48,228 bases of DNA from Rhizobium sp. Q54. GTDB lineage: Bacteria; Pseudomonadota; Alphaproteobacteria; SHVV01. Where the stretch lies: NCBI GenBank assembly GCA_945903685.1, contig CAMDOQ010000002.1, positions 1 through 48,228 of the forward strand, read 5' to 3'. A model generated the notes under the pieces. The model ran no database searches and was not told where the DNA came from. It saw only the letters and a list, made by a program, of their open reading frames with translations. A program made the translations under genes and the position numbers. Of the stretch, positions 9,827 through 18,609 are shown in pieces. Each line of letters opens with the position of its first letter. Position 1 is the stretch's first letter.

Positions 9827-9853
9827 TCCCTCCCCCTCTCCGAGGGGGAGGGA
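9827..9853. repeat. Perfect 12-bp inverted repeat (hairpin), REP-like or terminator, downstream of the PPIase gene
   Basis: tccctccccctc-tcc-gagggggaggga; directly follows the stop at 9813. Confidence 0.6.
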
Positions 9854-9877
9854 GCGAGCGGAGCGAGTGGGAGCGGG

Positions 9878-10087
9878 TCAGGGCTCGCTCGCCGGCGTTG
9901 TCGGAGCGGCGACGTTCGCTGGAATCTCGGCGACCGGGTCTTCGTCGAGCCAGCCGGCGGCAACGTCATAAAAGCGTGCGCTCTCGCCCATCTGATCGGC
10001 GAGGGTCGGATTCTGATCGGCAACGCTGCGGAAAAAGGCGGCCGCGTCGCGAAGCAGTTGCGCGGCGAAGGCGGCTCGGGTCGGCAT
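9878..10087 (-). CDS. Small hypothetical protein, 69 aa
   Basis: MPTRAAFAAQLLRDAAAFFRSVADQNPTLADQMGESARFYDVAAGWLDEDPVAEIPANVAAPTTPASEP; sensible amphipathic composition compared with overlapping frames. Confidence 0.55.
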   Translation of the reverse strand: MPTRAAFAAQLLRDAAAFFRSVADQNPTLADQMGESARFYDVAAGWLDEDPVAEIPANVAAPTTPASEP

Positions 10088-10155
10088 TGCGGAAGGAACG
10101 TTCGGAGAGGGCGGGTCGTCGGCGTCGGTCGCAGACGCCGTCGATATCGATCTGG

Positions 10156-10365
10156 CTAGACCGTGCCCTCGCGCTGCGCGCGCTTGCGGGCGAGCTTGTG
10201 AGCGCGACGGATCGCTTCGGTCTTCTCGCGGGCGCGCTTTTCCGAGGGCTTCTCGTACGCGCGGCGGCGCTTCATTTCGCGAAACAGTCCCTCGCGCTGC
10301 ATCTTCTTCTTGAGCGCGCGCAGGGCTTGGTCGACGTTGTTGTCGCGTACGAATACCTGGACCAG
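10156..10365 (-). CDS. rpsU: 30S ribosomal protein S21
   Basis: (L)[66 protein letters not shown]; exact start uncertain (see finding). Confidence 0.9.
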   Translation of the reverse strand: MVQVFVRDNNVDQALRALKKKMQREGLFREMKRRRAYEKPSEKRAREKTEAIRRAHKLARKRAQREGTV

Positions 10366-10518
10366 GGGCGTCTCTCCATTTTTTCGGTGGAAACAACGGT
10401 TTAGGACCGTCGAGGCCGGCAAGAGATACGGGTGGGCGAGCCCCAGCGCAAGGGAAAACTTACGGCGCGGGCCTCGCCCTAGATGGGGCCTGCGCCCCAC
10501 CCCCAAGCCCTTGCGCCG

Positions 10519-11304
10519 TCAGGTCGCGTAGGCCGGATCGAGCGCCTCGGCGAGCCGGCGGAGTGCCGGCCACTCCTCATCGCCCGTCAGACCGTTGCCT
10601 TCGATTTGCCGTGCAATCTCCTGGCACACTTCGGGCGCCGGGGTGGTGAGCGCGGCGCCGGTCGCCTGCGCCTTCACTTGAATCTGACAGGCAAGGTCGA
10701 GGTAGTACATCAGCACCATCGCCTCGGCGACCGAACGGCCCGCGGTCAAGAGCCCGTGGTGGCGGAGGATCATGCCGCGCGCCGCGCCGCCCAGATCGCG
10801 CTTGAGCCGCACTCGCTCGTCGGACGCGAGCGCGATTCCCTCATACGCGTGGTACGCGAGCCGGTCGTAGAAACGAAGTGCGTGCTGGCTCAAGGGCAGC
10901 AGGCCGTCCTTTTGCGCGGCGACCGTCATCCCGGCAATGGTGTGGCTATGGTGAACGGCGTGAACGTCGGGCCGCGCCTCGTAGACGGCGCCGTGGATGT
11001 TGATGCCGGCCTGATCGGCCGGCAGCGGCGCCGCGTCGCGCCGCTCGCCCGCGACGCTCACCTTGATCAGGTTGGACGCCGTCACTTCGGAAAAGCGGAT
11101 CGCCGCCGGCTTGACCAGAAACTCGTCTGACGCTCCCGGCACCCGCGCCGAGATGTGGTTCCGGATCATCTCTTCCATCCCGAAATGGGCGGAGAGCCGG
11201 TAGGCGGCAGCCAGGTCGACGCGTACCGCCCACTCGGCGACAGCGACGCGGCCGTGGAGCGGCGGGAACGCGAACTTGAGATGGACGGGGCGGTTGGGCG
11301 TCAT
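10519..11304 (-). CDS. Class II aldolase/adducin family protein
   Basis: RLSAHFGMEEMIRNHISARVPG...VHAVHHSHTIAGMTVAAQKDGLLPLSQHALRFYDRLAYHAYEG...MILRHHGLLTAGRSVAEAMVLMYYLDLACQIQ. Confidence 0.92.
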   Translation of the reverse strand: MTPNRPVHLKFAFPPLHGRVAVAEWAVRVDLAAAYRLSAHFGMEEMIRNHISARVPGASDEFLVKPAAIRFSEVTASNLIKVSVAGERRDAAPLPADQAGINIHGAVYEARPDVHAVHHSHTIAGMTVAAQKDGLLPLSQHALRFYDRLAYHAYEGIALASDERVRLKRDLGGAARGMILRHHGLLTAGRSVAEAMVLMYYLDLACQIQVKAQATGAALTTPAPEVCQEIARQIEGNGLTGDEEWPALRRLAEALDPAYAT

Positions 11305-11351
11305 GCGCGGAACATTGCCGGCGGCATGCTACCGCGCGATATGCGCCGGGG

Positions 11352-12269
11352 CTAGCGCGCGCCGTCCCGGAACGGCACGAGAACGGCGGCGAGCGTCGCG
11401 TTGACGGGCGTGGCGACGCCGCTCTCGGCGCCCATGCGCACGACCGCGCCGGCAAGCCACGGCAGCTCGAGTTTTTTCCCGGCCTCGAGGTCTTGCAGCA
11501 TCGAGGCCTTCTGGCCGGCCGGCATGCTGTCGAGCACACCGACCTGTCGATCGAGCAGATCGGCGGGAAGCGCGATGCCGCGGGCGCCAGCCAGCGCATA
11601 GGTCTCGGCCATCGCGGCGCGGAACGCGGCGCGGAGCTCGGGCGTTTGCGCGATACGATCGGTCGTCGCCCGCGCCGCCGTGCCGACGCCGGAGAGCGCC
11701 GCCAGGAACACGAACTTGGCCCACAGCACCCGGACGATGCCGTCCGGAATATGGCTGTCGATCCCGGCCGCCTTGAATGCTGCCAGCACGGCTTCGGCCA
11801 CGGGGTCGCGCGCGCCGTCGAGCGCGCCGAATACGAAGCGGGCGAGCGTGCCGAAATGGCGGACAACGCCGGGGCCCGCGACCTCGGCGCCGATATAGGC
11901 GCTGCCCGGCAGCACCCGCGCCGCCGCGGCGTGGCGCGCGAGCAGCACGTGCCCCTCAACCCCGTTTTGAAACGAGATGACCCGGGTCTCGGCGCCGATC
12001 GCGGCGCGCGCGGCCACCATGCCGGCGTCGGTATCGCCCAACTTGACCGTCACCAGCGCGGCATCGACCGGCGGCTCGCCGGCCAAGGTTTCGCGCGCCC
12101 TGACCCGAACCGTCGCATCGCCGAGCGGGCTCAGGAGTTTCAACCCGTCGCGTTCGATTGCGGCGCGGTGCGCGCCGCGCGCCACGCACACGACGTCGTT
12201 TTCCGCCGCCGCCAGCCGCGCCGCCAGGTAACCTCCGACCGCGCCGGTACCGATGATCGCAAACCGCAT
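11352..12269 (-). CDS. 2-dehydropantoate 2-reductase (ketopantoate reductase family)
   Basis: MRFAIIGTGAVGGYLAARLAAAENDVVCVARGAH...; Rossmann GxGxxG, SFQNGVEG, LWAKFVFLAALSGVGTAARATTD. Confidence 0.9.
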   Translation of the reverse strand: MRFAIIGTGAVGGYLAARLAAAENDVVCVARGAHRAAIERDGLKLLSPLGDATVRVRARETLAGEPPVDAALVTVKLGDTDAGMVAARAAIGAETRVISFQNGVEGHVLLARHAAAARVLPGSAYIGAEVAGPGVVRHFGTLARFVFGALDGARDPVAEAVLAAFKAAGIDSHIPDGIVRVLWAKFVFLAALSGVGTAARATTDRIAQTPELRAAFRAAMAETYALAGARGIALPADLLDRQVGVLDSMPAGQKASMLQDLEAGKKLELPWLAGAVVRMGAESGVATPVNATLAAVLVPFRDGAR

Positions 12270-12375
12270 CTTTCCCAACCCTTGCCGTATCCGGCCCCGG
12301 TTCTAGGCGAGCCGAACGCCGCCGTCCACGCCCCCCGCCCTCCGTGATAGCTTCGCGGCCGAACCATCGGCCCGC

Positions 12376-13545
12376 ATGTCTTCCTCCGCCCCTCTCATCT
12401 TCGTCGTTGCCGGCGAGTCGTCCGGCGACAATCTGGGGGGCCGCCTGCTCGGCGCGCTCAAGCGGTTGACCGGCAGTCACGTCCGATTCGCGGGAATTGG
12501 CGGTCCGGCGATGACGGCGCAAGGGCTCGCGAGCCTGTTTCCGATGCGTGAACTCGCCCTGATCGGGTTGGCCGAGATTCTGCCGCACTTACCGCGCTTG
12601 ATCCGCCGGCTCGGCGAGACCGTCGCGGCGGTGCGCGCGGCGCGGCCGGCGGTCGTCGTCACGATCGATTCGCCCGGTTTCAACCTTCGCCTCGCCAAGC
12701 GACTCCGCCCGCTCGGGATTCCGGTCGTCCACTACGTCGCACCGCAGCTATGGGCGTGGAAGGCCGAGCGCGGCCACCGATTGAAGCACCTGATTGATCA
12801 CATGCTGGTGCTGCTGCCGTTCGAGCCCGCATTCTTCGCGCCGTTCGGCGTGCCGTGCACGTTCGTCGGGCATTCGATCCTGGAGTCCGGGGCCGATCGC
12901 GGCGATGCCGCCCGTTTCCGCGCCCGCCACCGGCTCGGGTCCGCACAACCGCTGATCGTCTTGATGCCCGGTAGCCGGGCCGGCGAGGTCCGCCGCCTGC
13001 TCCCGGTCTTCGGCGCCGCGCTCGCCAAGCTCGCCCCGCGATTTCCCGGCCTCGCCGCCGCAATCCCGACCGTCGAGGCGACCGCAGCGATGGTGCGCGA
13101 TCTGGTCCGGCCGTGGCCCGTTGCCGCGATCCCAGTCGCCGACAGCATGGAAAAATTCGACGCCTTCGCCGCCGCGACCGCCGCCCTCACCAAGTCCGGC
13201 ACCTCGACGCTCGAACTCGCGTTGGCCGGCGTGCCGATGGCGGTCGCCTACCGCGTGAGCGCATTGAGCGCGTTCCTGATCCGGCGCTGGCTCACGGTCG
13301 AGCGCGTCGCCATGGTCAATCTTCTGGTCGATCGCGAGGTCGTTCCGGAACTGCTGCAGGACCGCTGCACGCCCGACGCGATCGCCGCGACGCTTGCAAC
13401 GCTAGTCGCGGACGCAAGCGCACGCGATGCCCAGCGCGCCGGGCTGGCCCAGGCGATCGCCACACTGGGCGGACGCGAACCGCCGCCGAGCGAGCGGGCG
13501 GCGCGTGCGGTGCTCGATTTTCTCGAAGAAAAAGCGGCCGGTTAG
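12376..13545 (+). CDS. lpxB: Lipid-A-disaccharide synthase
   Basis: FVVAGESSGDNLGGRLLGALKR...VVTIDSPGFNLRLAKRLR...VHYVAPQLWAWKAERG...LLPFEPAFFAPFGVPCTFVGHSILE. Confidence 0.95.
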   Translation: MSSSAPLIFVVAGESSGDNLGGRLLGALKRLTGSHVRFAGIGGPAMTAQGLASLFPMRELALIGLAEILPHLPRLIRRLGETVAAVRAARPAVVVTIDSPGFNLRLAKRLRPLGIPVVHYVAPQLWAWKAERGHRLKHLIDHMLVLLPFEPAFFAPFGVPCTFVGHSILESGADRGDAARFRARHRLGSAQPLIVLMPGSRAGEVRRLLPVFGAALAKLAPRFPGLAAAIPTVEATAAMVRDLVRPWPVAAIPVADSMEKFDAFAAATAALTKSGTSTLELALAGVPMAVAYRVSALSAFLIRRWLTVERVAMVNLLVDREVVPELLQDRCTPDAIAATLATLVADASARDAQRAGLAQAIATLGGREPPPSERAARAVLDFLEEKAAG

Positions 13546-14510
13546 CCGCGGGCGCGGGCGACGAACGCGGCGTGCTCTTTGAGCGCGTCGTTCACCCTGA
13601 TCGCACCCTCGAGCGCGCGCAGGCCGTCTTCGCCCGACACCAGCGGCGGCGTGCCGCCCTGGATCGCGGCGATAAACGAGGCGATTTCGGCGGCCAACGG
13701 GTCGCCGTCCTCATACACGCGATCCTCGATCTCGACATTGGGAATTCCGGGCGCGAGTTCGCCGGCCTTCTTGCGGATGACCCGGATCGTGCGCTGGTCG
13801 AAATCGACCGTGAGATAGGCGTCGTCCTGGAAGATCCGCATCTTGCGCTCGGTCTTCAGGCTGATCCGGCTCGCGGTCATGGTCGCGACGCAACCGGTCG
13901 CGAATTTGAGCCGGGCGTTGGCGATGTCCTCGAAGCCGGAGATCACGGCAGCGCCGGCGGCATCGACCGCCACCAGCGGGGCGTCGACCAGCGCGGCGAT
14001 CAGGTCGAGATCGTGCACCATCAGGTCGAGAATGACGTTGACGTCGGTGCCGCGCGGTTTGAACGGCGCGATGCGGACGGCGTCGATGAAGAGCGGGCGG
14101 CCGAGCTTTTCCTTGAGCGCCGCGACCACCCCGTAGAACCGCGGCAGGTGCCCGACCTGCAGCACGACGCCGCGCGCCGCGGCGAGTGCGATCAGGCGGC
14201 GGGCAGCCGGAAGATCGTGCGCGATCGGCTTCTCGACCAGGACGTGCTTGCCAGCGGCGAGGAACGCGGCTGCAACCTCTTCGTGGGCAACCGTCGGCAC
14301 GGTGACCGAGACGGCATCGACGTCGCTCGCCAGCGAGCGGTAGTCGGTCGCCCACCGCACCCCGTGCTTGGCGGCGACCGCTTGCGCGCGCGCAGGATCG
14401 CGGTCGGCGACGGCGACGAGCTCGGCCGTCGCGAGCGCGGCCACCTTGTCAGCGTGATAGGCGCCGAAGTGGCCGACGCCAACCACCGCCACCCGTACGC
14501 GCCCGGTCAT
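13542..14510 (-). CDS. Gfo/Idh/MocA family oxidoreductase
   Basis: VAVVGVGHFGAYHADKVAAL...KHVLVEKPIAHDLPAARRLIALAAARGVVLQVGHLPRF (EKP motif). Confidence 0.92.
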   Translation of the reverse strand: MTGRVRVAVVGVGHFGAYHADKVAALATAELVAVADRDPARAQAVAAKHGVRWATDYRSLASDVDAVSVTVPTVAHEEVAAAFLAAGKHVLVEKPIAHDLPAARRLIALAAARGVVLQVGHLPRFYGVVAALKEKLGRPLFIDAVRIAPFKPRGTDVNVILDLMVHDLDLIAALVDAPLVAVDAAGAAVISGFEDIANARLKFATGCVATMTASRISLKTERKMRIFQDDAYLTVDFDQRTIRVIRKKAGELAPGIPNVEIEDRVYEDGDPLAAEIASFIAAIQGGTPPLVSGEDGLRALEGAIRVNDALKEHAAFVARARG

Positions 14511-14511
14511 T

Positions 14512-14565
14512 CCATCACTCGACGGGTGTTACCGGTTTCCATCACTCGAATGGCGCTACCGGCAG
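14512..14565. repeat. Imperfect tandem direct repeat, 27-bp period, 2 copies
   Basis: ccatcactcgacgggtgttaccggttt / ccatcactcgaatggcgctaccggcag, abutting the start codon of the 13542-14510 gene. Confidence 0.6.
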
Positions 14566-14707
14566 CGGCGTTCGCGCCCGCGCCGGCGGCAGGAGGCGGC
14601 TCTTGGCAAGCGGCGCGTGCGACCGGGCGGCGGGCAGCAGCCGGCTCTGCGGCATTGGCGACTGCCCGTACGCCGTGCCGCGTCTCGCATCGAGCAGGCA
14701 TGGCGAT

Positions 14708-14731
14708 GCTGGCGTTAAACACAACGCCAGC
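14708..14731. terminator. Candidate hairpin downstream of the 14756-15139 gene
   Basis: gctggcgtt-aaacac-aacgccagc, 9-bp perfect stem; no convincing U-tract. Confidence 0.35.
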
Positions 14732-14755
14732 GCCGCGACGAGGATCGGCGTCGGA

Positions 14756-15139
14756 CTAGGCGAGAAAGGGATAGCTAAGCGCCGCGTTCTGCGCTGTGCC
14801 CGGTTTCTTACGGTCGGTCTTGGGCGCGCTCGATTTCTTGGCCTTATCTTTGTCCTTGGCCATGTCTTTCTTGGCCTTGGCGGCTTCGGCCGCCTTCTTC
14901 ATGCAAGCGTCTTTGTCGGTGCCCTGGAGCGCTTTGCACTCGTCCTTGGCGTCTTTCTTGGCAGCCTTCATTTCCTTCTTGGCGCCTTGCTTTTCGGCCG
15001 CTTTCTCCTTGGCCGCCGCTGCTTTCTGCTGGCCGGGCGCCTGCTGCGATTGACCTTGGGCGTAGCCATCGCTCGCCGCCACCGCCAATCCGACCATGGC
15101 TGCCACCGCCGCCATCCAAACCGTCTTCAAACCGTGCAT
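14756..15139 (-). CDS. Secreted Lys/Ala-rich hypothetical protein
   Basis: Signal-peptide-like MHGLKTVWMAAVAAMVGLAVAASDGYAQ, then a Lys/Ala-rich segment with CKALQGTDKDACMKKAAEAAKAKK. Confidence 0.75.
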   Translation of the reverse strand: MHGLKTVWMAAVAAMVGLAVAASDGYAQGQSQQAPGQQKAAAAKEKAAEKQGAKKEMKAAKKDAKDECKALQGTDKDACMKKAAEAAKAKKDMAKDKDKAKKSSAPKTDRKKPGTAQNAALSYPFLA

Positions 15140-15232
15140 GAAATTCTCCTGTGCTAGGACGCGGCCGCGGCCCTGTCCGATCCGCGATTCCTACTACCAT
15201 TCCCGGCCCAAGTCACCGCGCCCCGGCCGGCG

Positions 15233-16264
15233 CTAGGCCCGCACCAACCGATAATGCATGACGCCCCATTCGCCGCCGTCGGCAAAGGCGAAGAGTTCGG
15301 CGACGGCAAGGAAGAACAACCGCCAGCGCTGCAGCCACCGCGCCGCGTCGCGGCCATAGGTCCCCGCGAGGATCGGCAGGACGTGGTCCCGGTAGCGGTC
15401 GATATTGGCGAGCCAGGCCTCGGCGGTCCGCGCGTAATGGGTTCCATCCCAGCGCCACGCCTCGGCGACGCGCAAAACACCAGCAAACCGATGGAGCAGG
15501 TTGTCGCTCGGCATGATGCCGCCGGTGAAAAAATAGCGGCCCATCCAGTTGCCGGCGCCGGCGGTCTCGAAGCGGTACGGGCTATGGCGATGCGCGAACA
15601 CGTGGATGAAGGCGGCGCCGTCGGTCTCGAGCCAACCGGCGAGGCGCCGCAGCAACGCGTCCCAATTACTCATGTGTTCGAACATTTCGACCGACACCAC
15701 GCGATCGAAGCGGCGCCCGGGATCGAACGTATTCATGTCGGCGGTGACGACCGCGACATTGGCAAAGCCGCGCGCGGCGGCCGCCGCCTCGATGTGCAGC
15801 CGTTGCGACACCGAGTTCGAGACCGCGGTGATGCGGCTCTTAGGATAGCGTTCCGCCATCCACAAGGTGAGCGAGCCCCAGCCGCAGCCGAGTTCGAGCA
15901 CGTCCTGGCCGTCGGCCAAGTCGGCGTGCACGCAGGTCTCGCTGAGCGCCGCGTCCTCGGCGGCGGCGAGATCGGCGACCCCGGCCGGGTAGTAACAGGA
16001 CGAGTACTTACGCCGCGGCCCCAGCACCAGCGCGAAAAAAGCGGCCGGCACCTCGTAATGCTGCTGGTTGGCATCGGCGGTCGCGATCGCGATCGGAAAG
16101 TCGGACATCCGGGCTGCAAACGCGGCCTCGGCGGCGCGAGCGTCGGCGGCGGCCGGAAGCTGCCGCAGGCGGTTGCGCAACATGGCGCGGATCGCGAGGC
16201 GCAGGCCAGGATCGGGGATCAGGCCGCGCTCGGCGAGGCCGATGCCGAAATCGAGCAGCGTCAT
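15233..16264 (-). CDS. Cyclopropane-fatty-acyl-phospholipid synthase-like SAM methyltransferase
   Basis: [25 protein letters not shown]...[30 protein letters not shown]...[13 protein letters not shown]. Confidence 0.9.
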   Translation of the reverse strand: MTLLDFGIGLAERGLIPDPGLRLAIRAMLRNRLRQLPAAADARAAEAAFAARMSDFPIAIATADANQQHYEVPAAFFALVLGPRRKYSSCYYPAGVADLAAAEDAALSETCVHADLADGQDVLELGCGWGSLTLWMAERYPKSRITAVSNSVSQRLHIEAAAAARGFANVAVVTADMNTFDPGRRFDRVVSVEMFEHMSNWDALLRRLAGWLETDGAAFIHVFAHRHSPYRFETAGAGNWMGRYFFTGGIMPSDNLLHRFAGVLRVAEAWRWDGTHYARTAEAWLANIDRYRDHVLPILAGTYGRDAARWLQRWRLFFLAVAELFAFADGGEWGVMHYRLVRA

Positions 16265-16269
16265 GCGGG

Positions 16270-17112
16270 TTACGGCCGCCGAACCGGCCCGGGGAAAAAC
16301 GCGTTGGTGCGCGCCTGATAGGCGCGGTAGGCCTCGCCCCGCGACACGAGCAAATGGCGCTCGGTCGGCGGAATCCCGGTCATACGGTTGACGATCACGT
16401 ACATCGCGAGCGGGCCGGCCAACGTCAGCCACGCCCACGGGTAACCGAAGCCACCCCCCGCGGCGATCGCGACGTAAGCGAACCAGTGCAGCCACTCGAA
16501 GAAGTAGTTGGGGTGGCGCGAGTAGCGCCAGAAGCCGCGATCGCACACCTGGCCGCGGTTCGCCGGGTCGGCCTTGAACCGCTCGAGGGTGCGATCGGCG
16601 GCAGTTTCGCCGCCGACCGCCGCCAGCCAGATGGCGAGCCCGAGCGCATCCGTCCAGGCGAAGGCCGGGGTCGGATTGCGCGCGGCAATCATCATCAGGG
16701 CGCCGAATATCAACGCAAACACGGCATTGAACTGGAACATCGCAAACAGCTTGGCGTCGGCGCGGGCACCGTGCTGCTCGCGATAAGCGCGGTAGCGCGG
16801 GTCCTCGCCGCGGCCCCGGTTACGGGCCAGGATGTAGTAGCCGAGCCGTGCCGACCACAGCGCCGCCATCGCCGCCACCAGCCACTGGCGCGGCGCATAG
16901 CTCGCCGCCTCCTCGATCGGCACCAGTGCCAGCCACGCACCGGCGATGCCGGTCCCGAACGACCATGCGATATCGACGACGCCGGCATTGCCGGTGCGTT
17001 TCTGCTGCAGCCACAACCCGGTCATGATCGGGACGAGCGCAACGAGGGCGACGACGAGGGCGGCGATAATGGTCACGGGGAGGGGACCGGGGCGGTCGAT
17101 GTATACTGGCAT
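16270..17112 (-). CDS. DUF1295 domain (steroid 5-alpha-reductase-like) membrane protein
   Basis: [30 protein letters not shown]...[37 protein letters not shown] motif. Confidence 0.9.
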   Translation of the reverse strand: MPVYIDRPGPLPVTIIAALVVALVALVPIMTGLWLQQKRTGNAGVVDIAWSFGTGIAGAWLALVPIEEAASYAPRQWLVAAMAALWSARLGYYILARNRGRGEDPRYRAYREQHGARADAKLFAMFQFNAVFALIFGALMMIAARNPTPAFAWTDALGLAIWLAAVGGETAADRTLERFKADPANRGQVCDRGFWRYSRHPNYFFEWLHWFAYVAIAAGGGFGYPWAWLTLAGPLAMYVIVNRMTGIPPTERHLLVSRGEAYRAYQARTNAFFPGPVRRP

Positions 17113-17116
17113 TCTA

Positions 17117-17764
17117 ATGAGCTTGCAGGGGCAGAGCGACTGCCGTTTCAAGACGCGGTTGGTCGGGGCGACCGCGCTGTTGGCGGTCGCGATGGTCGTC
17201 GCGACAACACCCGGCCGCGCCCAGGACGCAGCGGCCTTCTTGACCGATGCGCTGGCGCGCACGCCGGCCGGGTTTGAACGCTGGATCGAGCGCGTCGACC
17301 GCGCGCCGTGCGCGGTCCGCCGCGACGAAGCCGCGCTCGTGCTGGCCGAGGCCCAAGCCAACGGCTTGTTTGCGCTCACCGCCGAGCAGCGGAAATTCCG
17401 TGAGCGCTTCGCCGCCTACCTCGACGACCCCGCCGGCCCGCAGCGCACAGCGACGGTGGGCACAAGCTATCGACTGTGGCTGCTGCTACAGTCGGTGGGC
17501 ATGCTGGTCGATCACCGCCAATACGATCCGCGACTGCCGATCGAGGCAGCCGCCGCTTACGCCGAATTGAGCGAGGCGCTGGCGGCGCGCGAGAACGGCG
17601 TCGCCGCGACCATGCTGCGCGCGTTCTGGCGCTGGTCGGGGCGCCTCAAACCGGGCGAGGCCGAGCGCTTTACCGAAAGCGCGCCGGCAGTGTTTGCCGC
17701 GCTCGACCGGCTCGATCACGTCGCCGGGCGGATCAAGCTTGCGGCGGCAGGCGCATGCGATTGA
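17117..17764 (+). CDS. Hypothetical secreted protein
   Basis: Signal-peptide-like LVGATALLAVAMVVATTPGRAQ followed by an acidic/helical body; no family recognised. Confidence 0.65.
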   Translation: MSLQGQSDCRFKTRLVGATALLAVAMVVATTPGRAQDAAAFLTDALARTPAGFERWIERVDRAPCAVRRDEAALVLAEAQANGLFALTAEQRKFRERFAAYLDDPAGPQRTATVGTSYRLWLLLQSVGMLVDHRQYDPRLPIEAAAAYAELSEALAARENGVAATMLRAFWRWSGRLKPGEAERFTESAPAVFAALDRLDHVAGRIKLAAAGACD

Positions 17765-17780
17765 GGACAGGAGGCGGGCG

Positions 17781-18587
17781 ATGACCTTTACCATCTCGCC
17801 CTTGTCGGGCGCATTCGGGGCCGAGGTGCGGGGAGTCGACCTCGCCCACGGGATCGGCGACAACCTGTTCCAGACGCTCAAGCAGACGTGGCTCGATCAC
17901 GATGGCATCCTGGTGGTACGCGATCAGCACCGCATGACCCCAGTCCAGCACGTCGACCTTGCCAGCCGGTTCGGCGCGCTGATCGACCCCGACCCACCCG
18001 ACCACCGTTTACCCGGGCACCCACTCGTCTACCGGGTGTCGTACCCGGTCGCGGAAACCCCCAAGCCCCGCGACTTCGTCGACACCGGCAATGCCTGGCA
18101 CGCCGACTATGCCGATGCCGGTACCTGGTCGGGCGTATCGATTCTGCACGTGATCGAGATGCCGCCCAAGGGCGGCGACATCTTTTTCGCCGACCTCTAT
18201 GCGGCGTACGACGCGCTGTCGCCGGCGATGCAACAGATGCTAGCGCCGCTCGCGGCGGTGCATTCTTCGGCCGCCCACGTCAAACACCGCGACGGCAAAC
18301 CAGGGTCGGTCCACCCGATCGTCCGCACCCACCCCGAGACCGGCCGCAAGATCTTGTTCGTGTCGCCCGGCTTCACGACCGCGATCGTCGGCTTGAGCTC
18401 CAAGGAGAGCCACGCCCTGCTCGGGTTCCTCAACGACCACGTCACCCAGCCGGCCTTCATCCTCCGCCACCGCTGGATTGCCGGCGATCTCGTGTTCTGG
18501 GATAACCGCTGCAACCTCCACAACGCGATGGGCGACTACGCTGGCGGCGGTCGCGTCACCTTCCACCGCGTCAGCGTATGCGGCTAA
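17781..18587 (+). CDS. TauD/TfdA family alpha-ketoglutarate-dependent dioxygenase (copy 1)
   Basis: ISPLSGAFGAEVRGVDL...NAWHADYADAG (HxD)...IVRTHPETGRKILFVSPGF...GDLVFWDNRCNLHNAMGDY. Confidence 0.93.
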   Translation: MTFTISPLSGAFGAEVRGVDLAHGIGDNLFQTLKQTWLDHDGILVVRDQHRMTPVQHVDLASRFGALIDPDPPDHRLPGHPLVYRVSYPVAETPKPRDFVDTGNAWHADYADAGTWSGVSILHVIEMPPKGGDIFFADLYAAYDALSPAMQQMLAPLAAVHSSAAHVKHRDGKPGSVHPIVRTHPETGRKILFVSPGFTTAIVGLSSKESHALLGFLNDHVTQPAFILRHRWIAGDLVFWDNRCNLHNAMGDYAGGGRVTFHRVSVCG

Positions 18588-18609
18588 CGGTCGGGCCCGG
18601 AGTCCTCGG

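Noticed and set aside
13113-14759. 548-aa plus-strand ORF spanning the end of lpxB and the oxidoreductase
   Set aside because: Overlaps two convincing genes in other frames; low-complexity Arg/Asp/Gly-rich translation with no recognisable fold.
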